A DNA stretch of 64,000 bases from Amaranthus tricolor (lineage: Eukaryota > Streptophyta > Magnoliopsida > Caryophyllales > Amaranthaceae), in the NCBI RefSeq assembly GCF_026212465.1, contig NC_080056.1, forward strand, positions 21,284,554 through 21,348,553, written 5' to 3'. The notes beneath the pieces are model-generated. The model was not told the DNA's origin and did not search any database. It saw nothing but the letters and a program-made list of their open reading frames with translations. This document shows positions 23,901 through 34,109 of this stretch, piece after piece (the stretch's first letter is position 1; every line of letters begins with the position of its first letter). The position numbers and the translations under genes are program-made.

Positions 23901-26900
23901 TGCGTGTCTGAAGTTTTTTAATCGTTTTTTGCACTTTTTCACATAAAGTGATTAAAAATTCATTTGTATTACTTTAAACTTTGCACCAAACACTATCTGG
24001 TATATATTATTGTGTTGAAATAGATAGAATCGAAAACATTAGCCATATGCTTGGAATTAAGTTCTAAGTTGCATTTTTGGGGTTTTTTAAGCATTTTTGT
24101 CACTTTCTCGCACAAAGTATTTCAAACATGGTTAGTTTTGCATGAAACATTGCACACAACATTACTTGTTATATATTATTGTGTTTAAATTATTAGAATT
24201 AAAACCATAGAGTCATATGCGTGAAATTACGTGCTAAGTTGCGTGTTTGTGGTTTTTAAGCGTTTTAGACACTTTCTCGCATAAAGTGGTTCAAACTTGG
24301 TTTTTCTTGGCATGAAACATGGCACACGACACTAATTGGTATATATTATTGTGTTGAAATAATTAAAATCTAAAAAATTAGTCATATGCTTTAAATTACG
24401 TGCTAAATTGCGTTTTTAATGTTTTTTAAGCTTTTTTGGCACTCTCTCGGTTACAATTGTTCAGATTTGGTTTGTTTTGCATCAAACTTGGCACACAATA
24501 CTATTTGGTATATATTATCATGTTTACATGTTTAGAATCCAAAACAATAGTCATATGCTTGAAATTAAATGCTAAGTTGCGTTTTAGAGGTTTTATAAGC
24601 GTTTTTGGCACTTTCAAGCATAAAACTTGGTACACAACACTATTTGTTACATATTATTGTTTTGAAATAGATAGAATCCAAAAAAGTAGTCATAGTCTTT
24701 AAATTACGTGCTAAGTTGCGGTTTTAAGGTTTTTGAAGTTTTTTTGAACTTTCTCGGTTATAGTTGTTCAAATTTGGTTAGTTTTGCATCAAACTTGGCA
24801 CACAATAATATTTGGTATATATATTATCATGTTGACATGGTTAGAATCCAAAACAATAGTCATATGCTTGAAATTAAATGCTAAGTTTCATTTTTGAGGG
24901 TTTTTAAGCGTTTTTGGCACTTTCAAGGATAAAGTGGTTCAAACTTGGGTTGTTTTGCATGAAACTTGGTACACAACACTATTTGGTACATATTATTGAG
25001 TTGACATAGATAGAATCAAAAAAATTAGTTATATTCTTTAAATTACATGCTAAGTTGCGGTTTTATGGTTTTTTAAACGTTTTCGCACTTTCTCGCATAA
25101 AGTGGTTAAAACGTGGTTTTTTTTGAACGAAACTTGTCACTAAACACTATTTGGTACATATTACTGTGTTGAAATGGTTAAAATCGAAATCAATAGTCAT
25201 TTGCTAAAATTACGTTCTAAGTTACGTTCTTGGAGTGTTTTAAGCATTTTTGACACTTTCTCGCATAAAGTAGTTGAAACATGGTTTGTTTTGCATGAAA
25301 GATTGCACACAACACTAATTGTTATATATCATTCTTTTGAAATAACTAGAATCTAAAACATATACTCATATGATTGAAATCACTTACTAATTTGCGTGTT
25401 GCAGATTTTTTCAGTGTTTTAGGCACTTTCTCGCATTTAGTGGTTCAAACATGGTTAGTTGGCCACGAAACTTGGCTCACAACACTATTTGGTATGTATT
25501 ATTGTGTTTAAATGGTGACAATCGTAAACAATAGTCATATGCTCTAAATTACGTGATAAGTTGCAATTTTAAGGTTTTGTATGCTTTTTGGGCACCTTCT
25601 CACGTGAAGTGCTTAAAACATGGTTTGTTTTGCAGGGAACTTGTCACTAAAAATTATTTGGTATATATTATTGTGTTGAAATGATGACAATCGAAAACAA
25701 TAGTCATATGCTTGAAATTACATGCTAAGTTGCGTTTTTGAGGTTTTTTAAGCGTGTTTGGTACTTTCTAGCATAATGTGGTTCAAACTTGGGTTGTTTT
25801 GCATTAAGCTTTGTACAAAATACTATTTGATATATATTATGGTGTTGAAATAATAGAATCCAAAACAGTAATCATATCCTTAAATTACGTGCTAAGTTTC
25901 GTTTTTAAGGTTTTTTTAATCTTTTTTTGCACTTTCTCGCATAAAGTGGTTAAAACATGGTTTTGTTTGCTTGAAACTTGTCTCTAAACACTATGTGGTA
26001 TATATTAGTGTGTTGAATTGGTTTAAATGGAAAAAAATAATCATATGCTTGAAATTACGTTCTAAGTAGCGTTTTTGGGGTTTTTTAAAGTTTTTTTGGC
26101 ACTTTCTCGCATAAAGTAGTTCTAACATAGTTTATTTTGCATATAATACTATTTGTTATATATTATTGTGTTGAATTGATTAGAATCAAAAGCATAAAGT
26201 CATATGCTTGAAATTACGTGCTAAGTTGCGTGTTTGTGGTTTTTTAACCGTTTTAGGCACGTTCTCGCATAAAATGGTTCAAAGTTGGTTGTTTGGCAAA
26301 AAACTAGGCACACGACACTAATTGCTACATATTATTGTATTGAAATGGTTAGAATCCATAAAAATAGTCTTATGTTTGAAATTACGTGCTAAGTTGCGTT
26401 TTTTTAGGATTTTTAAGCGTTTTTGACACTTTCTAGCATAAAGTGGTTCGAACTTGGTTTGTTTAGCACGAAACTTAGCACACGACACTATTTGGTATAT
26501 ATTATTGTGTTGAAATAGTTAAAATCCAAAACAATAGTCATATGCTTGAATTTACATGTTAAGTTGCGTTTTTAAGGTTTTTAAAGATTTTTTTGGCACT
26601 TTCTCGCTTAAAGTGATCCAAACATGGTTTGTTTTGCATGAAACTGGGTACTAAACACAATTTGGTATATAGTATTGTGTTGAAATAGTTAGAATCAACA
26701 AATTACGTACTAAGTTGCGTTTTTGGGGTTTTTTAAGCGTGTTTGACATTTTCTCGCATAATGTGGTTCAAATTTTTTTCGTTTACCACGAAACTTAGCA
26801 CACAACACTATTTAATATATATTATTGTGTTAAGATGGTTATAATCGAAAAATATAGGCATATGCTTGAAATTACGTGTGAAGTTGCAATTTTAAAGTTT

Positions 26901-27950
26901 TTTAAGCTTTTTTGGAATTTTCTAGTGTAAAGTGGTTCGAACTTCGTTTTTTTACCACGAAACCTGGCACATAACACTATTTGGTATATATTATTGTATT
27001 GAAATGGTGAGAATGAAAAACAATAGTCATATGCTTGAAATTACGTGCAAAGTTGCGTGTTTGAAGTTTTTTAATCGTTTTTGGCATTTTCTCGCTTCCA
27101 ATGTTTCAAAATTGGTTTGCTTTGCTTGAAAATTTGCACTAAACACTATCTGGTATATATTATTGAGTTGAAATAGTTATATCGAAAACAATAGCCATAT
27201 GCTTGGAATTACGTTCTAAGTTGCGTTTTGGGGGTTTTTTAAGGATTTTTTGCACTTTCTCGCGCAGAGTATTTCAAACATGGTTTGTTTTGCATGAAAC
27301 ATTGCATACAACATTATCTGTTATATACTATTGTGTTGAAATGATTAGAATAAAAATCATATAGTCATATGCTTGAAATTACGTGGTAAGTTGCATGTTT
27401 GTGGTTTTTTAAGCGTTTTAGGCACTTTCTCACGTAAAGTTTTCAAACCTGGTTTGTTTGGTATGAAACTTGGCACACGACACTAATTGGTATATATTAT
27501 TGTGTTGAAATAGTTAATATCCAAAACAATAGTCATGTGCTTTAAATTAGATGCTAAATTGTGTTTTTAATGTTTTTTAAGCATTTTGGGCACTTTCTCG
27601 GTTACAGTTGTTCAAATTTGGTTTGTTTTGCATCAAACTTGGCACATAATACTATTTGGTATATATTTTATCATGTTTGACATGGTTAGAATCCAAAACA
27701 ATAGTCATATGCCAGAAATTACATGCTAAGTTGCGTTTTGAGGTTTTTTAAGCATTTTTGGCACTTTCGAGCATCAAGTAGTTCAAACTCTGGTTGTTTT
27801 GCATGAAACTTGGTATACAACACTATTTGGTATATATATTATTGTGTTGCAATGGTTACAATAAAAAACAATAGTCATATGCTTGAAATTACGTGCTAAA
27901 TTGCGTTTTTTAGGTTTTTAAAGATTTTTTGGCATTTTCTCGCATAAAGA
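20906..27950 (+). repeat. Satellite array I, monomer about 169 bp, diverged
   Basis: About 41 head-to-tail copies of an AT-rich monomer. Landmarks within each are CTCGCATAAAGTGG, GGTTTGTTTTGCATGAAAC, ACACTATTTGGTATATATTA, TGTGTTGAAATGG, AATAGTCATATGCTTGAAAT and TACGTGCTAAGTTGCG. The spacing of successive CATAAAG motifs (21083 to 21252) is 169 bp. Neighbouring monomers differ considerably. Long-range comparison shows a block of about 3.15 kb present twice (about 22.5-24.9 kb and 25.6-28 kb), including shared monomer deletions. Small open frames in it are by-products of the repeat and not genes. Confidence 0.95.
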
Positions 27951-28458
27951 AGTTCTTCAGGAACAGCAGGTATTCAAATCAAAGAAACAACAAAGAAAGA
28001 AGAACAAAGAAAGAAGAACAAAATCCAATCTTGAATGCCACAAATGTGGAAGTACCGAGCACTTCATAAATGATTTCCCAATGTGGAAAAATGAAACGGG
28101 CAAGTAAAGGCTAGAGATTCAAGAAGACCGTTAAACAAAGCAAACTTTAACAAGACCGACTTTCACAAGGCCATGATCGCTGCATAGGGAGAAACTGAAA
28201 GTGATGATGAAACTGTAGTTCCCGAAGAGGAAGAGACAGCAAATATATGTCTCATGGCCACGCATGAAGGGAAGGAGGATAAATCCAAAGGAAAGCAGGT
28301 AAATACTTCTTACACACTTTCTGATCACCCATCCAAAATGAGTAAAAATAAATTAATAGGGTTGCTTAAGGAGACTCAAATTAAACTTGAAAATTGTAAT
28401 GATAAATGTATCCAATTGGAAAAGGAGCTCAAAGTAAGTAAAGACCATATCTCATATC
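27949..28458 (+). pseudogene. Copia gag fragment with zinc-knuckle remnant
   Basis: The frame opens at the satellite junction with a Lys/Arg/Gln-rich RNA-binding type stretch and then a zinc knuckle, CHKCGSTEH (about 28033), whose last cysteine position is Phe. An acidic stretch follows (PEEEETANICLMA, about 28220-28260), then a Lys-rich, coiled-coil-like segment ending near SKDHISYL at about 28458. This order is typical of the C-terminal half of Sirevirus Gag, the particle-forming protein. There are frameshifts or stops near 28107 and 28185. The 5' part is missing. The right end abuts CACTA subterminal repeats. Confidence 0.75.
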
Positions 28459-28478
28459 TCATGGCCATTGCAATCTTA

Positions 28479-28636
28479 ATTGCTGCGGTTAAGCTTGTGA
28501 CCGCAGCAAATAACCCTAAAAAAACGCCTAATTGTTGCGGTTTTGTATGGTGACCGCAGCAAATAACATTACAGGAAAAAATGGAACACATGAGAAGAAA
28601 TATTTGCTGCGGTTTTGTCCCTTGACCGCAGCAAAT
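28479..28636. repeat. Left subterminal palindromes of the CACTA element (3 copies)
   Basis: Three copies of a hairpin-forming motif with arms TTGCTGCGGT and ACCGCAGCAA lie at about 28479-28511, 28530-28563 (one base changed) and 28601-28636. Repeated subterminal motifs are the known binding sites of CACTA transposase accessory proteins. Confidence 0.8.
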
Positions 28637-29682
<1,046 letters not shown>

Positions 29683-29746
29683 ATGACAAACGATCGTTCT
29701 TGGATGTATGGAACCATTGAATCATCGGAATTTATTGATGGCGTAT
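29683..29746 (+). pseudogene. CACTA transposase N-terminus (transposase-associated domain), truncated
   Basis: The ATG at 29683 opens a frame starting MTNDRSWMYG and continuing to FIDGV. The DRSWMYG signature with F(I/L)xGV marks the N-terminal domain seen at the start of plant TNP2-type CACTA transposases. Only about 21 residues remain; the sequence then changes abruptly to the filler that precedes the satellite block. The Cys/His part of this domain and the catalytic region are absent. Confidence 0.65.
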
Positions 29747-29851
29747 TAGATCCAAGTACGAAGATTCCATTTCCACTTTAGCCTAGGTCCTGGATGCATA
29801 GGTTTGGTCTCCACGTGTCGTGCAAGGTGGTCTTGTCACTAGTTTGCTGCC
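29747..29851. repeat. Filler segment preceding satellite block IIa (copy 1)
   Basis: About 105 bp of unknown origin beginning TAGATCCAAGTAC. It recurs at 30625-30729 with a few changes, again directly before satellite units, at a constant offset of 878 bp. Confidence 0.85.
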
Positions 29852-30385
29852 GTGTCAATTTCGCGCGTAAAGTAGGTCAAACATGGTTTGTTATGCACGA
29901 AACATGGCACACAACATTATTTGGCATAAATTATTGTTTTGAAATGGTTAAAATTGAAAATAATAGTCATATGCTAGAAATTAGAAGTTAAGTTGCGATT
30001 TTAAGGGTTTTTAAGCGTTTTTGTCAATTTCGCGCGTAAAGTAGGTCAAACATGGTTTGTTATGCACGAAACTTGACACACAACACTATTTGGCATATAT
30101 TATTGTGTTGAAATGGTTAGAATTGAAAATAATAGTCATATGCTAGAAATTAGAAGTTAAGTTGCGATTTTAAGGGTTTTTAAGCGTTTTTGTCAATTTC
30201 CCGCATAAAGTAGGTCAAACATGGTTTGTTATGCACGAAACTTGGCACACAACACTATTTGGCATATATTATTGTGTTGAAATGGTTAGAATTGAAAATA
30301 ATAGTCATATGATAGAAATTAGAAGTTAAATTGCGATTTTAAGGGTTTTTAAACGTTTTTTTTAATTTCGCGCGTAAAGTTCTCA
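29852..30385 (+). repeat. Satellite block IIa inside CACTA (about 3 units of 169 bp)
   Basis: Units start with CGCGCGTAAAGTAGGTC (29862 and 30031) or the variant CCGCATAAAG (near 30201), spaced 169 bp. They share most landmarks with the flanking satellite but carry subfamily-specific sequence: TTATGCACGAAAC, TTGGCATAT, GAAAATAATAGTCATATGC and TAGAAATTAGAAGTTAAGTT. Same orientation as the surrounding arrays. The last unit breaks off after GCGTAAAGTTCTC. Confidence 0.93.
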
Positions 30386-30624
30386 AACTTGGTTTTGATG
30401 CGAAACCGGGGCTGATTAAGGCCATGGTTATGCAAGGATTAATTTTTTGTGTAAGCTTTGATTAATGACACAGTCAAAAACTACAAATGATCATGAAAAG
30501 AACACGAAACAATTACAAACACTTAAACAAAATTCTGATCTAGCAAACTGTCGAGCAGCGCTCCTTCATCTCAGCTTCTAGGAGTCCACAGGGATCGTTA
30601 GAATGGTTTTAGGACCTTTATAGC
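30386..30624. other. Unique-looking insert between satellite blocks IIa and IIb
   Basis: About 240 bp of non-satellite DNA starting near GATGCGAAACCGGGG and containing CTGTCGAGCAGCGCTCC. I do not recognise it. It has no long reading frame on either strand and may be host or transposon filler. Confidence 0.5.
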
Positions 30625-30729
30625 TAGATCCAAGTACCAAGATTCCATTTCCACTTTAGCCTAGGTTCTGGATGCAAAGGTTTGGTCTCCACGTGTCCTG
30701 CAAGGTGGTCTGGTCACTAGTTTGCTGTT
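30625..30729. repeat. Filler segment preceding satellite block IIb (copy 2)
   Basis: Second copy of 29747-29851, 878 bp downstream. The pairing of filler and satellite was duplicated as a unit. Confidence 0.85.
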
Positions 30730-31581
30730 GTGTCAATTTCGCGCGTAAAGTAGGTCAAACATGGTTTGTTATGCACGAAACTTGGCACACAACACTATTT
30801 GGCATATATTATTGTGTTGAAATGGTTTGAATTGAAAATAATAGTCATATGCTAGAAATTAGAAGTTAAGTTGCGATTTTAAGGGTTTTTAAGCGTTTTT
30901 GTCAATTTCGCGCGTAAAGTAGGTCAAACATGGTTTGTTATGCACGAAACTTGGCACACAACACTATTTGGCATATATTATTGTGTTGAAATGGTTAGAA
31001 TTGAAAATAATAGTCATATGCAAGAAATTAGAAGTTATGTTGCGATTTTTAGGGTTTTTAAGTGTTTTTGTCAATTTCGCGCGTAAAGTAGGTCAAACAT
31101 GGTTTGTTATGCACGAAACTTGGCACACAACACTATTTGGCATATATTATTTTGTTGAAATGGTTAGAATTGAAAATAATAGTCATATGCTAGAAATTAG
31201 AAGTTAAGTTGCGATTTTAAGGGTTTTTAAGCGTTTTTGTCAATTTCGTGCGTAAAGTAGGTCAAACATGGTTTGTTATGCACGAAACTTTGCACACAAC
31301 ACTATTTGGCATATATTATTGTGTTGAAATGGTTTGAATTGAAAATAATAGTCATATGCTAGAAATTAGGTGTTAAGTTGCGATTTTAAGGGTTTTTAAG
31401 CGTTTTTGTCAATTTCGCGCGTAAAGTAGCTCAAACTTTGTTTGTTTTGCACGAAACTTGGCACACAACACTATTTGGTATATATTATTCTGTAGAAGTT
31501 GTTAGAATTTAAAATCACAGTCATATTCTAGAATTTACGTGTTAAGTTTCGATTTTATGCGTTTTTAACCGTTTTTGACAC
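30730..31581 (+). repeat. Satellite block IIb inside CACTA (about 5 units, exactly 169 bp)
   Basis: Unit starts CGCGCGTAAAG (one CGTGCGTAAAG) lie at 30740, 30909, 31078, 31247 and 31416, each exactly 169 bp apart. The first four units are nearly identical; the last is more diverged and resembles the outer satellite in parts (TTTGTTTTGCACG, TTTGGTATATATTA). It ends at GTTTTTGACA near 31581, directly before the protease fragment. Confidence 0.93.
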
Positions 31582-31604
31582 TAACATCTATTTTCTCTTA
31601 GTGA

Positions 31605-31897
31605 TTTCAACAACCTTCTTCTTCCGTTGACTGCGGCTACTACGCGCTGAAGTTTATGGACGATATTATAAATTCCGTGAAGGACTTTGGAGTCGAAAAT
31701 ATAGATGCCGTAAGTATTTGTTACGTTCTTAATTAAATATATTATTGGTGAAATCTAATGTTAATATTAATGTTTTATTTTAATATTATATATAGGTTTT
31801 AAACGACATTCCGAGGAAAACACGCCCTTTGTGAAGTGAAGAGATGCGTGAATTAAAAGACAAGATTGCCGTGCATCTTGCTAATATTTTTCCTTGA
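31605..31897 (+). pseudogene. Ulp1-like (C48) protease C-terminal fragment of CACTA
   Basis: Two exons are visible. Exon a (31605-31709) reads QPSSSVDCGYYALKFMDDI, containing the conserved Q...DCG of Ulp1/SENP cysteine proteases with the catalytic Cys. A standard intron (GTAAGT at 31710, TATAG ending at 31795) follows, and exon b (31796-31897) includes EEMRELKDKIAVHL and ends at TGA. Such protease genes are common second genes of plant CACTA elements. An internal TGA near 31832 and an in-frame TGA just before exon a, plus the missing catalytic His and Asp region, show it is broken. Confidence 0.75.
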
Positions 31898-32119
31898 TAA
31901 ATTGTAATTATAGTAGATTATTTTTTATACTTTGATGTATTTATATATATATATGTATGTAATATTATATTATATATACGAGCGAGAGTTTATTATTACT
32001 ATTGCATTATTATAATGTTGATTAATGTGATTATCATTGGATTAATCACTGTTATTACATTGTATTATTATTGCATTATTATAAATATAAAACAGAAAAA
32101 GGAAAAAAAAAAGTGGTAG
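31898..32119. other. AT-rich stretch between protease fragment and CACTA end
   Basis: Simple AT-rich DNA (TATATATATATG near 31945, ATTATTA runs near 31995-32090). I see no gene or other structure here. Confidence 0.5.
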
Positions 32120-32334
32120 TTTCTGCGGTTTTTGCCCATGACCGCAGCAAATAAAGAGTGTTATTTGCTGCGGTTTTGGCCCATGACCGCAGCAAATAAC
32201 ACTCTTTATTTGCTGCGGTTTTTTCCCATGACCGCAGCAAATAAGTCCCATATTTGCTGCGGTTTTGAACCGCAGCAATTAAAGTACGACATTTGCTGCT
32301 ATCACAATTGCTGGGGGCCAAAACCGCAGCAAAT
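32120..32334. repeat. Right subterminal palindromes of the CACTA element (5 copies)
   Basis: Hairpin motifs with arms TTTGCTGCGGT and ACCGCAGCAAA lie at about 32120-32153, 32163-32197, 32207-32243, 32251-32280 and, damaged, 32291-32334. Several are separated by GCCCATG or CCCATG loops. Confidence 0.85.
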
Positions 32335-32336
32335 GA

Positions 32337-32353
32337 TGTTTTTTCCACTAGTG
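32337..32353 (-). repeat. CACTA right terminal inverted repeat
   Basis: On the minus strand the element starts CACTAGTGGAAAAAA at 32353. The sequence to its right reads directly into hAT coding sequence. Confidence 0.85.
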
Positions 32354-32354
32354 A

Positions 32355-33358
32355 GGATACGACCAAGAATTACACAATTATGAAGAAGAAGTGGAAAGAG
32401 AAATAAAAATTGATGAAGAAGAAGAACAAGAAGAGGAACCAACGACCCCTATTGGGATACATAATTCTTGACAGTCATCAACAAGATCACATGAAGAACA
32501 ACTACAACAACAACAATAAAGACAAGCTCGTGGTAAACCAGTCAATTTCCAAACTATCGGTTAGTTTTATCATTTTATTCTTCAAATTGATTAAATTTTA
32601 AATTATTATTTATTTATATATTGTGGTATTTGAGTATGTCTTTATATTTAAATTTAGATGAAGATGAACCAGTAAGACAACCTTTTCCGGCAATGCCACA
32701 TCCTAGTGATAGAGCTGTTTCACATGTGTGGTCGTATTTTACAAAAGAACCAACCGACAATCCAGATGTTTTCTTATCCACTTGTCAAATTTGTGAAAGT
32801 CATGGAGTAAAGCCCTTAGTTTCATACAATTTCGCCAGAGGTAAATACTTTTTCAGTTTTTTATACATACATTATATATTCATATTTTATAAAAATTTAT
32901 TCATTGTGTTTTTTGAATACATGTTAGGTGGTGGTACGAGATCTTTTATAAAACATTTGGCAAAGAAGCATGGAATCACAAAAGAAACTCATGCAGCAAG
33001 CGGTAGCGGGACCACAAGTGGAAGCCGACAGTGGGACATTCCCAGTACAGGTATGCCTTTTAAATTTAATCGTAATGATATGATTGATAAATTTTCTAAG
33101 TATGTAATTTGTGATGAATTGCCATTTAACCATGGTGAAAGTAGGGCATACGAGCGTTACACTAGAAAAACTTTGCAACCACAATGTAGAGCAATCCCTA
33201 GGAGCACTCTTAAACGACGCATAATTAAATTATATGAATCAATGCGCTATGAATTAGTAGAAATGTTTAAATCTATTTATGGTAGGGTTAGCATAACAAC
33301 TGATATTTGGTCTGCTCCCCCACATTTAGAATCTTATATGTGTGTAACGGTGCAGTAG
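32355..33358 (+). pseudogene. hAT transposase N-terminal part with BED zinc finger
   Basis: Three exons are seen. Exon 1 (from 32355, Glu-rich, then Gln-rich) ends at 32559 with donor GTTAGT. Exon 2 (32658-32840) carries the BED zinc finger: HVWSYF, CQIC, then, across an 87-bp intron (32841-32927, GTAAAT...TTAG), HLAKKH in exon 3. Exon 3 continues to SITTDIWSAP and YMCVT at about 33353. This matches the N-terminus of RICESLEEPER/Ac-type transposases, where BED binds element DNA. Exon 1 has in-frame stops (TGA near 32470, TAA near 32518). The gene then jumps, out of frame, to C-terminal sequence at about 33354. Confidence 0.8.
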
Positions 33359-33569
33359 AAGAGTTTTAGACGAAAAGAGATCTCGTCTTGCTCCACATAG
33401 TATTCAAATATGTGTTTGCAAGAAAGATTCGGATCAAGCAGAGATTCGAACACAAGGACTAAGGAATGATGATGATCCATGGATGATGATGGATACATCT
33501 GCATCATCGTCAGAAGGAGAGTCAACGGAAGCATCTAACCAACCAGATGATGATGATGAAGACGAATAG
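33354..33569 (+). pseudogene. hAT transposase extreme C-terminus
   Basis: The frame starting at 33354 reads RRVLDEKRSRLAP, the segment that ends the hAT dimerisation region in plant Ac-like transposases, then an Asp/Glu/Ser-rich acidic tail to TAG at 33567-33569. It joins the N-terminal part directly in another frame, so roughly the whole catalytic and dimerisation core has been removed. Confidence 0.75.
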
Positions 33570-33914
33570 AATCCATCGGACAACGATAAATCAACATTCA
33601 ACAACTACAAATAAAAGATTTGACAAAGAACTACGTGGGCTTTGATTCCTTCGGGATACGTAGGCAGCTTAGTATTCCTTTGGGTACTAGGCTCAAGTTC
33701 ATTTTCTCCCTCTTTTTTGATTAATCATCTTTATCGATATTATCGTTGATTCGTTTCTTATTAATTTATTTTTTTCATTATTTTTAGTAAATATTTTATC
33801 AACGGTCACAACTTGACAAGCAATGAATTTTTCTAATAATCAAGTAATAATCAAAGGTACGTCCGCAATATTATAGTATTTTTATATTATATAAATAATT
33901 AAAGGAAAAATAAA
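33570..33914 (+). other. 3' untranslated and subterminal region of the hAT element
   Basis: AT-rich noncoding DNA. It includes CTACGTGGGCTTTGATTCC and GGGATACGTAGGCAGC near 33630-33665, short related motifs in opposite orientation. Nothing else can be supported. Confidence 0.5.
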
Positions 33915-34109
33915 AATGGAACCGATGGTCCGACACGCCCGTCTCGCGAGTTGGAACCGCCAGAACCTCCTCATGAATCGCCAAAGAACCGTTTGGAACC
34001 TCCCGAAACTGGAACCGGAACCGGAACGGTTCACGACAGGTTCCAAATGGAACCGGAACCGGATGGAACCGAAACGGAACCGGCCCATCCCAGACCGTGG
34101 CCATGCCTA
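33915..34109 (-). repeat. hAT right subterminal GGAACC repeats and terminus
   Basis: About a dozen GGAACC or GGAACGG motifs (for example GGAACCGGAACCGGAACGG near 34012-34030) lead to the terminus CCGTGGCCATGCCTA ending at 34109. Reading frames through this block are artefacts of the repeat, and one runs fortuitously into copia pol. Confidence 0.8.

Larger units (their letters stand above)
32354..34109 (+). mobile_element. hAT transposon, internally deleted, 5' end lost
   Basis: Coding pieces of a hAT (Ac-like) transposase on the + strand are followed by a GGAACC-repeat subterminal region and a right end that on the other strand starts TAGGCATGGCCACGG, a typical plant hAT terminus. The next bases, CTTGAACC at 34110-34117, would be the 8-bp target copy and already belong to copia pol. 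The left end is not visible: CACTA occupies the place where the first exon should begin. The middle of the transposase, including the catalytic core, is deleted, so this is a non-autonomous derivative. Confidence 0.75.

Noticed and set aside
28567..28581. CATTACAGGAAAAAA as the left end of the CACTA element
   Set aside because: Similar to a terminus, but the fifth-base context is altered, subterminal repeats lie outside it, and the adjacent three bases (taa) do not match those at the right end (agg). Left unassigned.
30386..30624. Possible host gene fragment between the two satellite blocks
   Set aside because: No open frame or recognisable motif on either strand; reported only as unidentified sequence.
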